Source: Spirosoma pollinicola (GTDB lineage Bacteria > Bacteroidota > Bacteroidia > Cytophagales > Spirosomataceae). Taken from it: DNA of 64,000 bases. Position 1 is the stretch's first letter. Every line of letters starts with the position of its first letter. The DNA lies in contig NZ_CP025096.1 of the NCBI RefSeq assembly GCF_002831565.1, forward strand, positions 7,121,014 through 7,185,013, read 5' to 3'. Under the pieces are notes generated by a model. The model did no database searches, was not told the DNA's origin, and saw only the letters and a program-made list of their open reading frames with translations. Below, piece by piece: positions 15,479 through 24,619 of this stretch. The position numbers were made by a program, and so were the translations under genes.

Positions 15479-16978
15479 ATGGGTGTCGATCAGGCGTATA
15501 TTCTCAGGGTATCTGGACTCACGAAATCATTTTCGGGTGTAAAAGCGCTGGATAATGTTCAGTTAAGCCTTAAACAGGGCGAAGTTCACGCGGTGATGGG
15601 CGAAAACGGGGCAGGTAAATCCACGTTCATGAAGTTGTTGATCGGGCTCCTCAAACCAGACTCCGGCGAAATCATTTTTGACGGAAACGACTTAACTGCC
15701 AGCAACGTCCACGATATACTAAAGAAGGGTATCTCCATGATTCATCAGGAAATTCTGGCGGTTCCGGAATTGACTGTTGCTCAAAACATTTTTCTGGGTC
15801 GAGAAACAAAAACCAACCTGTTTAGCTGGTTAAACGACCGGGAAATTACGCAGCAAGCGGGCCAACTGCTGGAGCAGATGGGGTTACACATACAGCCCAC
15901 AGCCAAAATGAAGTCCCTGAGCGTGGCCGAAAGGCAAATGGTTGAAATCGCCAAAGCCATTTCGAATAACGCCAAAGTGATTATCATGGATGAGCCAACC
16001 TCAGCCCTCGCCGACCATGAGGTGGCAACCCTGTTTGGCATCATTAACGACCTTAAAACCAAGGGAGTCGCGATTATTTATATCTCGCATAAGATGGACG
16101 AGATTTTCGCTATTTCCGATACCATCACCGTGTTGAGAGATGGGAAATACATTGCAACCAAAGCCGCTTCGGAACTTGACGCCCGTTCACTAATCACGCT
16201 GATGGTTGGCCGTGAACTTGATACGCTGTTCCCGGATACGGTCAGTAAAAAAGGCGAAGAGATTCTATCGGTAAAAGACATTAGCAGCGCCGGTAAATTT
16301 TCTGATATAAGCTTTACTGTTCATGCCGGAGAAGTGCTTGGGCTTGCGGGTCTGATGGGTGCCGGACGCACTGAAATCGCCCGCGCCATTTTTGGATTAG
16401 ATCGCCTGACAAGTGGCGAAATTTACCTGAACGGCCAGAAAACAGACATACAGTCTCCGCACGACGCTATTCGGCAGGGCATTGGCTATGTGAGCGAAGA
16501 CCGGAAAGCTTTCGGGTTTATCCCCCGTTTATCGGTCAGGCACAACATCACCTTATCTAGCTTACCACAGCATGTTCGGGGCGGTTTTATTCAACCCAAA
16601 AGCGAGTCGGCAACGACCGAATCGATGATGGCCGACCTACGAATTAAAGCGTCCAGCCAACAGCAACAGGTGACGTTTTTGAGTGGCGGCAACCAGCAAA
16701 AAGTAATTATTGGTAAAGTGCTTCTTTCTAATCCAGACCTGGTTATCCTCGACGAACCAACCCGAGGCATCGACGTTGGGGCCAAAGCCGAGATTTATAA
16801 ACTAATCAATCAGTTGACGGCCAAAGGTATAGCGGTGATCATGATCTCGTCGGAGCTACCCGAAATACTGGGTATGAGCGACCGGGTGCTGGTGCTGTCG
16901 AAAGGGAAGCAGACCGCGATGCTCTCCCGGGCCGACGCTACACAGGAAATGATTATGCACTACGCGATGCAACCTTAA
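15479..16978 (+). CDS. Sugar ABC importer, tandem ATP-binding protein (RbsA-like)
   Basis: The 499-residue protein has two fused nucleotide-binding domains, as in RbsA/MglA/XylG. The first has Walker A GENGAGKST (41-49), signature LSVAERQM and Walker B VIIMDEPTSAL. The second has the degenerate Walker A GLMGAGRTE usual for this family, then LSGGNQQKV and LVILDEPTRGIDVG. It powers uptake of a pentose or hexose across the inner membrane with the permease and binding protein encoded next. Gaps to these are 24 bp and, after the permease, 102 bp containing an inverted repeat. The exact sugar is not readable from the ATPase. Confidence 0.92.
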   Translation: MGVDQAYILRVSGLTKSFSGVKALDNVQLSLKQGEVHAVMGENGAGKSTFMKLLIGLLKPDSGEIIFDGNDLTASNVHDILKKGISMIHQEILAVPELTVAQNIFLGRETKTNLFSWLNDREITQQAGQLLEQMGLHIQPTAKMKSLSVAERQMVEIAKAISNNAKVIIMDEPTSALADHEVATLFGIINDLKTKGVAIIYISHKMDEIFAISDTITVLRDGKYIATKAASELDARSLITLMVGRELDTLFPDTVSKKGEEILSVKDISSAGKFSDISFTVHAGEVLGLAGLMGAGRTEIARAIFGLDRLTSGEIYLNGQKTDIQSPHDAIRQGIGYVSEDRKAFGFIPRLSVRHNITLSSLPQHVRGGFIQPKSESATTESMMADLRIKASSQQQQVTFLSGGNQQKVIIGKVLLSNPDLVILDEPTRGIDVGAKAEIYKLINQLTAKGIAVIMISSELPEILGMSDRVLVLSKGKQTAMLSRADATQEMIMHYAMQP

Positions 16979-17002
16979 TCTATACATCATTACCCACTTT
17001 CA

Positions 17003-17989
17003 ATGAAGAACAGTATTACGTCTTATTTATCAAAACCTGAAAATTCATACAAAGCACGCATCCGGGGCATTGGTCAGTACGGGCTTCTTATTGCCTTCAT
17101 CGTGATCTGCCTCACGCTTACCACTATAACGCCGAAGTTCCTGACGGTGCAAAACCTGATGATCATTGTCACACAGGTTTCCATCAATGCCCTGCTGGCC
17201 TTCGGGGTTACGTTTGTCATTATAGCGGGTGGCATCGACTTGTCGATAGGCTCGATGGTGGCCGTAACGGGCGTGGTGGCAGCCTCCTTCGCCCATCCGG
17301 ATACCTATCCCGTGGCCGTTCCTTTGCTCGCAGGATTAGTGTCGGGTTTACTCTTCGGTGCGGTCAACGGGTTTATCATCACCCGTAGTAAAGTGCCGCC
17401 ATTTATTGTTACGCTGGGAACCATGACAATTGGCCGGGGATTGGCCCTTATTCTGAGTAAAGGGCGGCCAATATCCAATCTGTCAGATTCGTTCAACTTC
17501 TTGGGTGGCGGCAAAATCCTGGGCGTACCCACGTTGATCATCATCCTCATTGTGCTGTTTATTGGCTGCTCCATTGTATTGAAACGGACCGTTTTGGGCC
17601 GATACATTTATGCCGTTGGGGGCAACGAACAAGCCGCCAGAGCATCCGGCATTCAATTGAATAAGGTCAAAATGGTCGTGTATACGCTTTGTGGCGGGTT
17701 GGCAGCATTAGCCGGAATCCTGTTGACATCGCGTATTACAACGGGACAGCCAAACGCCGGAACCGGTTTTGAACTGGATGCCATTGCTGCGGCCATCATT
17801 GGCGGCACCAGCACCTCGGGCGGCACCGGAACCATAACCGGCACTTTACTCGGTGCGTTATTAATCGGTGTCATCAGCAATGGCCTCGACTTACTCAACG
17901 TCACTTCATACTACCAGCAAGTTGTGATGGGAGCCATTATTATTGGCGCGGTGGTACTGGATAGCATGAATCAGACAAACAAAGGGTAA
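17003..17989 (+). CDS. Sugar ABC importer permease (RbsC-like)
   Basis: The 328-residue inner-membrane protein has about nine to ten hydrophobic segments and the BPD_transp_2 family pattern. Key stretches are NALLAFGVTFVIIAGGIDLSIGSMVAVTGVVAA, FIVTLGTMTIGRGLALILSKGRPI, YAVGGNEQAARASGI (coupling region towards the ATPase) and IAAAIIGGTSTSGGTGTITGTLLGALLIGVISNGLDLL. It forms the channel of the importer as a homodimer. It follows the ATPase by 24 bp on the same strand, as in rbs operons. Confidence 0.92.
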   Translation: MKNSITSYLSKPENSYKARIRGIGQYGLLIAFIVICLTLTTITPKFLTVQNLMIIVTQVSINALLAFGVTFVIIAGGIDLSIGSMVAVTGVVAASFAHPDTYPVAVPLLAGLVSGLLFGAVNGFIITRSKVPPFIVTLGTMTIGRGLALILSKGRPISNLSDSFNFLGGGKILGVPTLIIILIVLFIGCSIVLKRTVLGRYIYAVGGNEQAARASGIQLNKVKMVVYTLCGGLAALAGILLTSRITTGQPNAGTGFELDAIAAAIIGGTSTSGGTGTITGTLLGALLIGVISNGLDLLNVTSYYQQVVMGAIIIGAVVLDSMNQTNKG

Positions 17990-17993
17990 ATTA

Positions 17994-18077
17994 TGTACCA
18001 AACAGCTTCTAGCTGTTTGCGTTAAAGAGGCTCTTTCTATAGACTTCGCCAAAAACAGCTAGAAGCTGTTTGGTACA
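17994..18077. repeat. 25-bp perfect inverted repeat inside the importer operon
   Basis: The arms 17994-18018 and 18053-18077 are perfect complements with a 34-nt spacer. Each arm contains its own palindrome AACAGCT-TCT-AGCTGTT, preceded by TGTACC. It begins 4 bp after the permease stop and ends 14 bp before the binding-protein ATG, so it lies within a transcript. It could stabilise or separate the downstream lipoprotein mRNA. The nested palindrome layout resembles a REP doublet. Confidence 0.8.
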
Positions 18078-18091
18078 ACTTAAAAGCCAAT

Positions 18092-19045
18092 ATGAAACGT
18101 ATTTCACTAACCTTCAGTATCGCTACCCTTTCCCTCGCCATTCTGCTCACAAGTTGTAACCCATCCCCATCGTCCGAAAAGAGCGAAGGTGATGGCAGTA
18201 AAAAACTCGTGGTGGGGGTCACCATGCTCAGTATGCAAAACGAGTTTATCGTTAATGTGAATGATGAAATGACGAAGAAAGCGCAGGAGGCCGGTATCGA
18301 ACTTATTACCGTCGATGCAGAACGGTCGGCGTTGAAGCAGGTGGAACAGGTCGAGAGTTTTATTGCGCAAAAGGTCGATGCCATCATCATGAATCCCTGT
18401 GAAGTAGAAGCCAGTTCTCCGGCGGTGGCAAAGGCATTGGCGGCTAAGATTCCCATCATCAATGTCAACTCGGAGACAAGTGCGAAACCGTCGGCTTTTG
18501 TTGGTTCCGATGATGTAGAATCGGCGCGGATCGCGATGAAATACATTGCCGAACGATTGGGCGGCAAAGGAAATATCGTGATGATGGACGGCTACATGGG
18601 GCAGGCAGCCCAACTGAAACGCGAACAGGGTGCCCGCGAAATCCTGAAGCAATACCCAAACATCAAGCTCCTTGCCAACCAGACCGGCGAATGGGACCGC
18701 GCGAAGGCCATGTCATTGATGGAAAACTGGATTCAATCCTTTGGGCCGCAGATCAACGCGGTCTTTGCCCATAACGACGAAATGGGCCTCGGTGCCGTAA
18801 AAGCCCTGACCGATGCGGGTATGAAAGACAAAGTCATTGTGGTGAGTATCGACGCGATTCCCGACGCATTACAGGCCGTTAAAAAAGGGACGCTGGACGC
18901 TACCGTTTTTCAGAATGCCGAACAACAGGGCTCAAAAGCCATCGACACGGCGATCAAAGCAGCAAAAGGGCAACCGTATGAGAAACAGACACTTGTTCCG
19001 TTTCAGTTGGTTACCAAAGACAATTTGAGTAAGTTTCTGAAATAG
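18092..19045 (+). CDS. Sugar-binding lipoprotein of the ABC importer (RbsB-like)
   Basis: The 317-residue protein has a lipoprotein signal ending in LAILLTSC, with Cys22 as the lipidation site. The rest is a type I periplasmic binding protein of the ribose/galactose class: LVVGVTMLSMQNEFIVNVNDEM, AIIMNPCEVEASSPAVAKA, IPIINVNSET, FVGSDDVESARIAMKYIAERLGGKGNIVMMDG, FAHNDEMGLGAVKALTDAG and VVSIDAIPDALQAVKKGTLDATVFQNAEQQG. It captures the sugar in the periplasm and delivers it to the permease. The sugar is unknown; ribose, inositol and others share this fold. Confidence 0.9.
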   Translation: MKRISLTFSIATLSLAILLTSCNPSPSSEKSEGDGSKKLVVGVTMLSMQNEFIVNVNDEMTKKAQEAGIELITVDAERSALKQVEQVESFIAQKVDAIIMNPCEVEASSPAVAKALAAKIPIINVNSETSAKPSAFVGSDDVESARIAMKYIAERLGGKGNIVMMDGYMGQAAQLKREQGAREILKQYPNIKLLANQTGEWDRAKAMSLMENWIQSFGPQINAVFAHNDEMGLGAVKALTDAGMKDKVIVVSIDAIPDALQAVKKGTLDATVFQNAEQQGSKAIDTAIKAAKGQPYEKQTLVPFQLVTKDNLSKFLK

Positions 19046-19057
19046 CGGTGTTTAGTA

Positions 19058-19146
19058 GGAACACGGATGGTACGGATTACACGGATCAAAAACAGATCTC
19101 CTTTTTTATCCGTAAAAATCCGTACCATCCGTTCAATCCGCGTTCC
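19058..19146. repeat. ACGGAT-type imperfect inverted repeat
   Basis: Perfect 16-bp arms (19063-19078 and 19117-19132, ACGGATGGTACGGATT and complement) are flanked by GGAACACGGAT (19058-19068) pairing with ATCCGCGTTCC (19136-19146). The right side carries extra bases, so the whole is a bulged stem. It is made of repeated ACGGAT units. It sits 12 bp after the binding-protein stop and 20 bp before the chosen start of the next gene. Confidence 0.7.
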
Positions 19147-19165
19147 ATTTGCTTTTTCACAGAAG

Positions 19166-22100
19166 ATGATAACACAACTGGGCATCATAAAGGTGATTTA
19201 TCGACGTATCCATTGGATAACGGGCATCGTGTGCCTGAGCGTGAGTATACTTCTGCAAAGTTGTGGCGTCGATAAACCCGCCGAGATTGTCCAGTTAGCC
19301 GATAAACTTCCCGAAACGGTTGATTATAACCTGCACGTGAAGCCAATTCTCTCCGACAAGTGTTTCTTCTGCCACGGACCAGACAAGAACAGCCAGAAAG
19401 CCGGACTTGAATTAGCCACACCCGAAGGGGCTATGGCGGCATTGAAAAAAGCGAAAGGAAAGCACGCCATCGTCCCCGGCGACCTAGCCAATAGCGAAGT
19501 GTATCATCGCATCATAACGGCGGATGAACACGACATGATGCCGCCCAAAGCATCGAACCGGGTGCTGTCTGCCTACGAAAAAGCGATCCTCATTAAATGG
19601 ATTGAACAGGGCGCAGAATATAAACCACACTGGGCGTTGATTAAGCCCAAACAACTCGATTTACCCGTTGTAACCGATACCCGCTGGCCCAAAAACCCGA
19701 TTGACTATTTTACGCTGAGTAAAATGGAGGAGAAGGGATTGAAACCTTCGCCCGAAGCCGATAAGGAAACCCTCCTGCGCCGGGTATCCCTCGACCTCAC
19801 CGGCCTGCCGCCAACCGTAGCCGAGACAGACGCTTTTCTGGCCGACACCTCCCCCACTGCCTACGAAACGGTTGTTAACCGGCTGTTGCACTCTCCTCAT
19901 TATGGCGAGAAAATGGCCGTCGACTGGCTGGATTTGTCCCGCTATGCTGATACCCACGGCTACACCGTTGACCGCTATCGCCCCATGTGGCCCTGGCGGG
20001 ATTGGGTTGTTCAGTCGTTTAACAAAAACCGTCCGTTTAGCCAGTTTCTTACCTGGCAACTGGCGGGCGACCTCCTGCCATCCCCCACCCCCGAACAACG
20101 ACTGGCCACGGCTTTCAACCGAAACCATTCGCAGAATATGGAAGGCGGTATCATTAACGAAGAGTTCCGGGTCGAATACGTTGCCGATCGGACCAACACC
20201 CTCGGTACCGCCATGATGGGACTTACAGTCGAGTGCGCCCGCTGCCACGATCATAAGTTCGACCCTATTTCTCAAAAAGATTACTACAGCCTGTTCGCGT
20301 TTTTCAACAACGTCGACGAAGCCGGGCAGATCTCCTGGGACGACGCCATGCCGGTGCCAACCATGCTCCTAACACAGCCAAAGCAGGATAGTATACTGGC
20401 TTTTATGGACACCAAAATAAAAGCAACGGAAACCGGCCTGAAGCAAACCGTAAAGGCTGAACAAAAGGCGTTTGACCAATGGCAATCGCAAACCAGTTCG
20501 GTAGCGTTCGACCCAAAAAAGGGCTTACAAGCGCATTTCAAGTTCGACAAATTGGTTCACGGGCGATTCGTGAACGAGATAAGTGTCAAGGACAGCGGTA
20601 AGGTACTTGACCCGGTTCTGGTTCCGGGCAAGCTGGGCAATGCTTTCCAATCCAACGGCGATGATATTCTAACCCTTGGGAATGCAGGCATTTATAATCG
20701 CTCACAACCGTTTTCGATTGGGGTGTGGGTCAACATCCCAAAAGGGGTTTCCAAAGCGGCTCTCGTCCACAAAGGTAATGGCGATATTCTGTATAATTTC
20801 CGGGGCTATTTCCTTAATCTTCGAGACGATAAAGCAGAAGTGTTAATGGCCCATACGTGGCCCTATAACAGCATTGTGCGCGTTAGTCGGCAGGTATTGC
20901 CCAAAGACAAATGGATCCATCTGACCATGACCTATGACGGCTCGAGCAAGGCGAATGGGCTTCGGCTATTTGTAGATGGCCATGAAACGGCTATGATTAC
21001 GGAGAAAGACAATCTTTACAAAGACATATTGTTTACCGGAAAACAAACCGGCCTTATGGTGGGAGCCGATATGCGGGGCCCCGGTTTCAAAAAAGGGCTG
21101 GTCGATGAGTTGGTGGTGTATAACCGCACCCTGACGCCCCCGGAAGTTCAGGCGCTGGCGCAGTCCGTTCAGCAGGTAAGCCCCATGAAAGGCGACCCGA
21201 TGAAGCAATATTATTTCAGTCACCTCTCAACGGCCTATCAGGAGCATCAAACGGCCTTGCAGAAACTACGCGCCGAGCGGAATAGCCTGGTGGAAGCCAT
21301 TCCGGAAATTATGGTGATGGAGGACATGAAAAAGCCCCGCCCCACCTACATCCTCAAACGGGGCATTTATGACGCTCACTCAGCTCAGGTACAACCCGAT
21401 GTACCTGCCAGCGTTTTGCCCTTCTCCCCAGATTTGCCCCGCAACCGGTTGGGTCTGGCGAAGTGGCTGCTAGACGCGAATAATCCGCTGACGGCTCGGG
21501 TGGTCGTTAACCGATACTGGCAAACGTACTTTGGAACGGGCATTCAGAAATCGGCGAACAACTTCGGAAATCAGGGCGGCTTACCCACCCACCCCGAATT
21601 ACTCGATTGGCTGGCCGTTCGGTTTCGGGAGGGGAACGGTAGCGCTACAGACCGCTGGAATATGAAAGCGATGCAAAAGCTGATTGTTATGTCGGCTACG
21701 TATCGGCAGTCGTCCCGCGCTACGCGCGATGGCTTACAGAAAGACCCCGAAAACGTCTGGATATCGCGTGGCCCTATGTCAAGGTTAACTGCCGAAATGA
21801 TTCGGGATAATGCGCTGGCAGCAAGCGGACTCCTATCCAAAAAAATGGGTGGTCCAAGTGTGAAACCTTACCAGCCCGAAGGCTTGTGGGCTGTAAATAA
21901 CACGACCTATGAGCCTGACAAGGGAGAAAGTTTGTACCGTCGGAGTTTGTATACCTTCTGGCGACGGACGAATCCGCCCCCGTCTATGAATACGTTCGAC
22001 GCACCCTCGCGCAGCTACTGTGTGGTGCAGCGGCAGAAAACCAGCACACCGCTACAAGCCCTGATTTTACTCAACGACCCGCAGTTTGTTGAAGCCGCCG

Positions 22101-22390
22101 AAGTCGTAGCCGAGCGGGCCTTTACGCAGCAAAAAACGTTACCCGACCAACTCACGCAGGTATTTCGCCTGCTGACCAGCCGCAAACCGACCGTCAAAGA
22201 ACTGACCATTTTGACCCGGCTTTATGAACAGGAATACCAGTTGTTCAGGAAAAACCCGGCAAAAATGAAGGGGTGGCTTCAGGCTGGAGAGCATACGCCA
22301 GGTGCTAATTTTGATAAACCGGGATTAGCCGCAGGCGCGGTTGTTGCCAGCACCGTTATGAACTCAGAAGCCTTCGTGACGAAGCATTAG
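19166..22390 (+). CDS. DUF1549/DUF1553 cytochrome-c lipoprotein with LamG domain
   Basis: The start at 19166 (MITQLGIIKVIYRR) gives 1,074 residues. The longer open frame would translate the upstream inverted repeat. A lipobox (SILLQSC, Cys33) suggests membrane anchoring outside the cytoplasm. A planctomycete-type cytochrome domain has the heme motif CFFCH (Cys66, Cys69, His70). DUF1549 follows, with LLRRVSLDLTGLPPT and a second CxxCH in VECARCHDHKFDP (Cys357, Cys360, His361). Then comes a LamG/concanavalin-like sheet domain (about 430-640) and the C-terminal DUF1553 (NRYWQTYFGTGI, LPTHPELLDWLA, SSRAT). Such PSD1-type proteins always travel with DUF1501 partners, as here. They may oxidise or bind sugars, but no reaction is established. 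Confidence 0.9.
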   Translation: MITQLGIIKVIYRRIHWITGIVCLSVSILLQSCGVDKPAEIVQLADKLPETVDYNLHVKPILSDKCFFCHGPDKNSQKAGLELATPEGAMAALKKAKGKHAIVPGDLANSEVYHRIITADEHDMMPPKASNRVLSAYEKAILIKWIEQGAEYKPHWALIKPKQLDLPVVTDTRWPKNPIDYFTLSKMEEKGLKPSPEADKETLLRRVSLDLTGLPPTVAETDAFLADTSPTAYETVVNRLLHSPHYGEKMAVDWLDLSRYADTHGYTVDRYRPMWPWRDWVVQSFNKNRPFSQFLTWQLAGDLLPSPTPEQRLATAFNRNHSQNMEGGIINEEFRVEYVADRTNTLGTAMMGLTVECARCHDHKFDPISQKDYYSLFAFFNNVDEAGQISWDDAMPVPTMLLTQPKQDSILAFMDTKIKATETGLKQTVKAEQKAFDQWQSQTSSVAFDPKKGLQAHFKFDKLVHGRFVNEISVKDSGKVLDPVLVPGKLGNAFQSNGDDILTLGNAGIYNRSQPFSIGVWVNIPKGVSKAALVHKGNGDILYNFRGYFLNLRDDKAEVLMAHTWPYNSIVRVSRQVLPKDKWIHLTMTYDGSSKANGLRLFVDGHETAMITEKDNLYKDILFTGKQTGLMVGADMRGPGFKKGLVDELVVYNRTLTPPEVQALAQSVQQVSPMKGDPMKQYYFSHLSTAYQEHQTALQKLRAERNSLVEAIPEIMVMEDMKKPRPTYILKRGIYDAHSAQVQPDVPASVLPFSPDLPRNRLGLAKWLLDANNPLTARVVVNRYWQTYFGTGIQKSANNFGNQGGLPTHPELLDWLAVRFREGNGSATDRWNMKAMQKLIVMSATYRQSSRATRDGLQKDPENVWISRGPMSRLTAEMIRDNALAASGLLSKKMGGPSVKPYQPEGLWAVNNTTYEPDKGESLYRRSLYTFWRRTNPPPSMNTFDAPSRSYCVVQRQKTSTPLQALILLNDPQFVEAAEVVAERAFTQQKTLPDQLTQVFRLLTSRKPTVKELTILTRLYEQEYQLFRKNPAKMKGWLQAGEHTPGANFDKPGLAAGAVVASTVMNSEAFVTKH

Positions 22391-22400
22391 TTTACTTTTT

Positions 22401-22469
22401 GTAGTACCGACCGTCCCGGTCGGGAGAGAAATACTTGAATAAACGCCCGACCGGGACGGTCGGTACTAC
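22401..22469. repeat. 24-bp perfect inverted repeat with nested palindrome
   Basis: The arms 22401-22424 and 22446-22469 are perfect complements with a 21-nt spacer. Each arm starts with GTAG and contains CCGACCG-TCC-CGGTCGG, a palindrome of its own. A GTAG tetranucleotide followed by a short hairpin is the recognition layout of REP sequences handled by RAYT transposases. It lies between the DUF1549 and DUF1501 genes, 10 bp before the latter's start. Confidence 0.8.
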
Positions 22470-22479
22470 ATAACCAGCA

Positions 22480-23928
22480 ATGAGTGAGAAACTAGCGCAA
22501 CATCTGGCCGACACCTTCAACCGGCGGTCTTTTCTGACGAAGGCTTCGCTGGGCTTAGGCTCAATGGCGTTAGGTGCCTTATTGCCACAAAACCTTTTCT
22601 CTACACCCAATGCTCAACAGGCATTGACGGCTCCGAATCGTCCGCCAAAGGCCAAACGGGTGGTGTATATGTGCCAAAGCGGTGGACCATCGCAACTGGA
22701 ATTGTTTGACTACAAGCCGTATTTAAAACAAATGCATGGCAAAGACCTGCCCGAATCGGTGCGAAAGGGGCAACGATTAACGAGCATGAGCGCTCAGCAA
22801 TCGGCGCTTCCGCTGGTGAGTTCGCCCTTTCAATTTGCCCAGCATGGTAAAAGTGGGGCGTGGTTGAGTGAACTAGTGCCCTACACGGCAAAAGTGGCCG
22901 ATGAGCTGTGTTTCATAAAGTCCATGTACACGGAGCAGATCAACCACGACCCGGCGTTGACGTTTTTCCAGACGGGAAACCAACTTGCCGGTCGACCTAG
23001 TATTGGTGCCTGGGTGAGTTATGGGTTAGGGAGCGCGAATGAAAACCTGCCCGCCTTCATCGTTCTTGTTTCGAATGATGCGCCCAAAGATCAGCCGTTG
23101 TATGCCCGGTTGTGGGGGAATGGGTTTCTACCCTCCCGGCATCAGGGTGTACAGTTTCGGTCGGGTACCGATCCGGTGCTTTACCTGAGCAACCCCGGCG
23201 GCTATACCACGGCCGACAGACGTACTATGCTCGATGCGCTTAAGGATTTAAACCAGGTTCAGGAAGAAATTTATGGCGACCCCGAAGTGGCCAATCACAT
23301 TGCTCAGTACGAAATGGCGTTTCGGATGCAGACGTCCGTTCCCGATGTGAATGATCTGTCGAACGAACCCGATTGGGTATTTGACCTATATGGCCCCGAG
23401 TCCCGCAATCCGGGTACGTTTGCCGCCAATTGCCTGATGGCCCGGCGATTGCTGGAGCGCGACGTGAAGTTTGTGCAACTCTATCATCAGGGTTGGGACC
23501 AGCACGGAAACCTGCCCTCGGGCATTACCAAGCAATGCAAAGCCACCGATCAGGCGTCGGCCGCTCTGGTGCAGGACCTCAAACAACGCGGTTTACTGGA
23601 TGACACCGTCGTGATTTGGGGCGGTGAGTTTGGCCGTACTAATTACTCGCAGGGCAAACTAACAAAAGACAATTATGGCCGCGATCACCACCCGCGATGC
23701 TTCACGATGTGGATGGCAGGCGGGGGTATAAAACCCGGTATTACCTACGGCGAAACCGATGAGTACGGCTACAATATTGTTCGAAATCCTGTGCATGTGC
23801 ATGATTTTCAGGCAACGTTACTACACTTATTGGGCGTCGATCACGAAAAGCTCATCTACGAATTTCAGGGACGACGCTTCCGGTTAACGGATGTAGAAGG
23901 GAAACTGGTGAAAGGCATAATGGCCTAA
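22480..23928 (+). CDS. DUF1501 family protein (Tat-exported)
   Basis: The 482-residue protein begins with a twin-arginine signal (FNRRSFLTKASLGLGSMALGALL, Arg15-Arg16), so it is probably folded and exported through Tat. The DUF1501 fold is related to alkaline phosphatase/sulfatases: CQSGGPSQLELFDYKPYL near the start, SMYTEQINHDPALTFFQTGNQLAGRPS, LYHQGWDQHGN and WGGEFGRTNYSQG with GRDHHPRCFTMWMAGGGIKPG. It partners the DUF1549/DUF1553 protein encoded 89 bp upstream and is transcribed with it. The molecular function of the pair is not known. Confidence 0.92.
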   Translation: MSEKLAQHLADTFNRRSFLTKASLGLGSMALGALLPQNLFSTPNAQQALTAPNRPPKAKRVVYMCQSGGPSQLELFDYKPYLKQMHGKDLPESVRKGQRLTSMSAQQSALPLVSSPFQFAQHGKSGAWLSELVPYTAKVADELCFIKSMYTEQINHDPALTFFQTGNQLAGRPSIGAWVSYGLGSANENLPAFIVLVSNDAPKDQPLYARLWGNGFLPSRHQGVQFRSGTDPVLYLSNPGGYTTADRRTMLDALKDLNQVQEEIYGDPEVANHIAQYEMAFRMQTSVPDVNDLSNEPDWVFDLYGPESRNPGTFAANCLMARRLLERDVKFVQLYHQGWDQHGNLPSGITKQCKATDQASAALVQDLKQRGLLDDTVVIWGGEFGRTNYSQGKLTKDNYGRDHHPRCFTMWMAGGGIKPGITYGETDEYGYNIVRNPVHVHDFQATLLHLLGVDHEKLIYEFQGRRFRLTDVEGKLVKGIMA

Positions 23929-24009
23929 CCAGCTAGTCTATTTCTGCCAGGCTTGCGGAAACATCCATATACTCTGGCAGGTTTACAAGCTAATCAACCC
24001 GAACAACGA

Positions 24010-24555
24010 GTGACGCCTTTTAAAATCCGAATATCGATAATTACAATTTTACTATTGTTCGTTGGGGAGATTTACGCCCAACAAGCTCCTGATTTCCGCA
24101 GTGTTCGCTGGGGATATCGGCCTAAACAAGTTAAAGAATCCGAAACAGTGAAGCCTTATTCGACTAAAAAGGATAAGCTGATTTATTCGCAACTACCGCT
24201 TGCAGATCGTAAAGTAGGGCTGGAATACGATTTCAACGGCGATTCGCTGCATTCAGCATCCTACTTCTATTATTCAACAGCCTCCATTACAAAAGATGAT
24301 GTGCTTGCTGCAGCTACCGATTTCGAGTCTTTATTAACAGAAAAATACGGGCGTGGAAAAGCTTCATTTTTAGGCGATACAAGAAACGTCGCTTGGCTTA
24401 CCCCCAGAACACAAATCAGTCTCTCAGTTGGCAATGTTGACCGTGGATGGTCTGTCGAAATTGTCTACCTCTGCCGGGTTTGCTCGGGTGAAGTAGTTAA
24501 GGCGGTACAGGGCCGGAACGCCTATAAACCACTAAAAGACATAAAGGACTTTTAG
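24010..24555 (+). CDS. Small secreted protein of unknown function
   Basis: I do not recognise the family. The open frame begins with a TTG at 23953, but GTG at 24010 gives a clean signal peptide (TPFKIRISIITILLLFVGEIYAQ) and 181 residues, so I prefer it. The mature part reads FRSVRWGYRPKQVKESE, a pattern seen in small Bacteroidota proteins that begin 'DFR...WG.s...V...E', and then forms alternating strands (LIYSQLPLADRKVGLEYDFNGDSLHSASYFY). Two Cys near the end (LCRVCSG) could form a disulfide or bind a ligand. It lies 81 bp after the DUF1501 gene and ends before a hairpin shared with the convergent exporter gene. Confidence 0.65.
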   Translation: MTPFKIRISIITILLLFVGEIYAQQAPDFRSVRWGYRPKQVKESETVKPYSTKKDKLIYSQLPLADRKVGLEYDFNGDSLHSASYFYYSTASITKDDVLAAATDFESLLTEKYGRGKASFLGDTRNVAWLTPRTQISLSVGNVDRGWSVEIVYLCRVCSGEVVKAVQGRNAYKPLKDIKDF

Positions 24556-24566
24556 ACTTTTTTTCA

Positions 24567-24594
24567 TCTGGCGCGGATTCAAACCCGCGCCAGA
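24567..24594. terminator. Short GC-rich hairpin between convergent genes
   Basis: A 10-bp stem (TCTGGCGCGG at 24567-24576 and its complement at 24585-24594, 8-nt loop) lies between the stops at 24555 and 24620. A run of seven T precedes it on the plus strand rather than following it. The stem is a shortened copy of the element at 14402-14582. It probably marks transcript ends for both genes. Confidence 0.55.
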
Positions 24595-24619
24595 CTGCCT
24601 ACACCCTGCAAGATGAAAA

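Noticed and set aside
18037..18652. Two overlapping minus-strand frames of about 180 codons opposite the sugar-binding lipoprotein
   Set aside because: They are shadows of the high-quality rbsB-like gene; Cys/Ser-rich or His-rich composition is typical of antisense frames.
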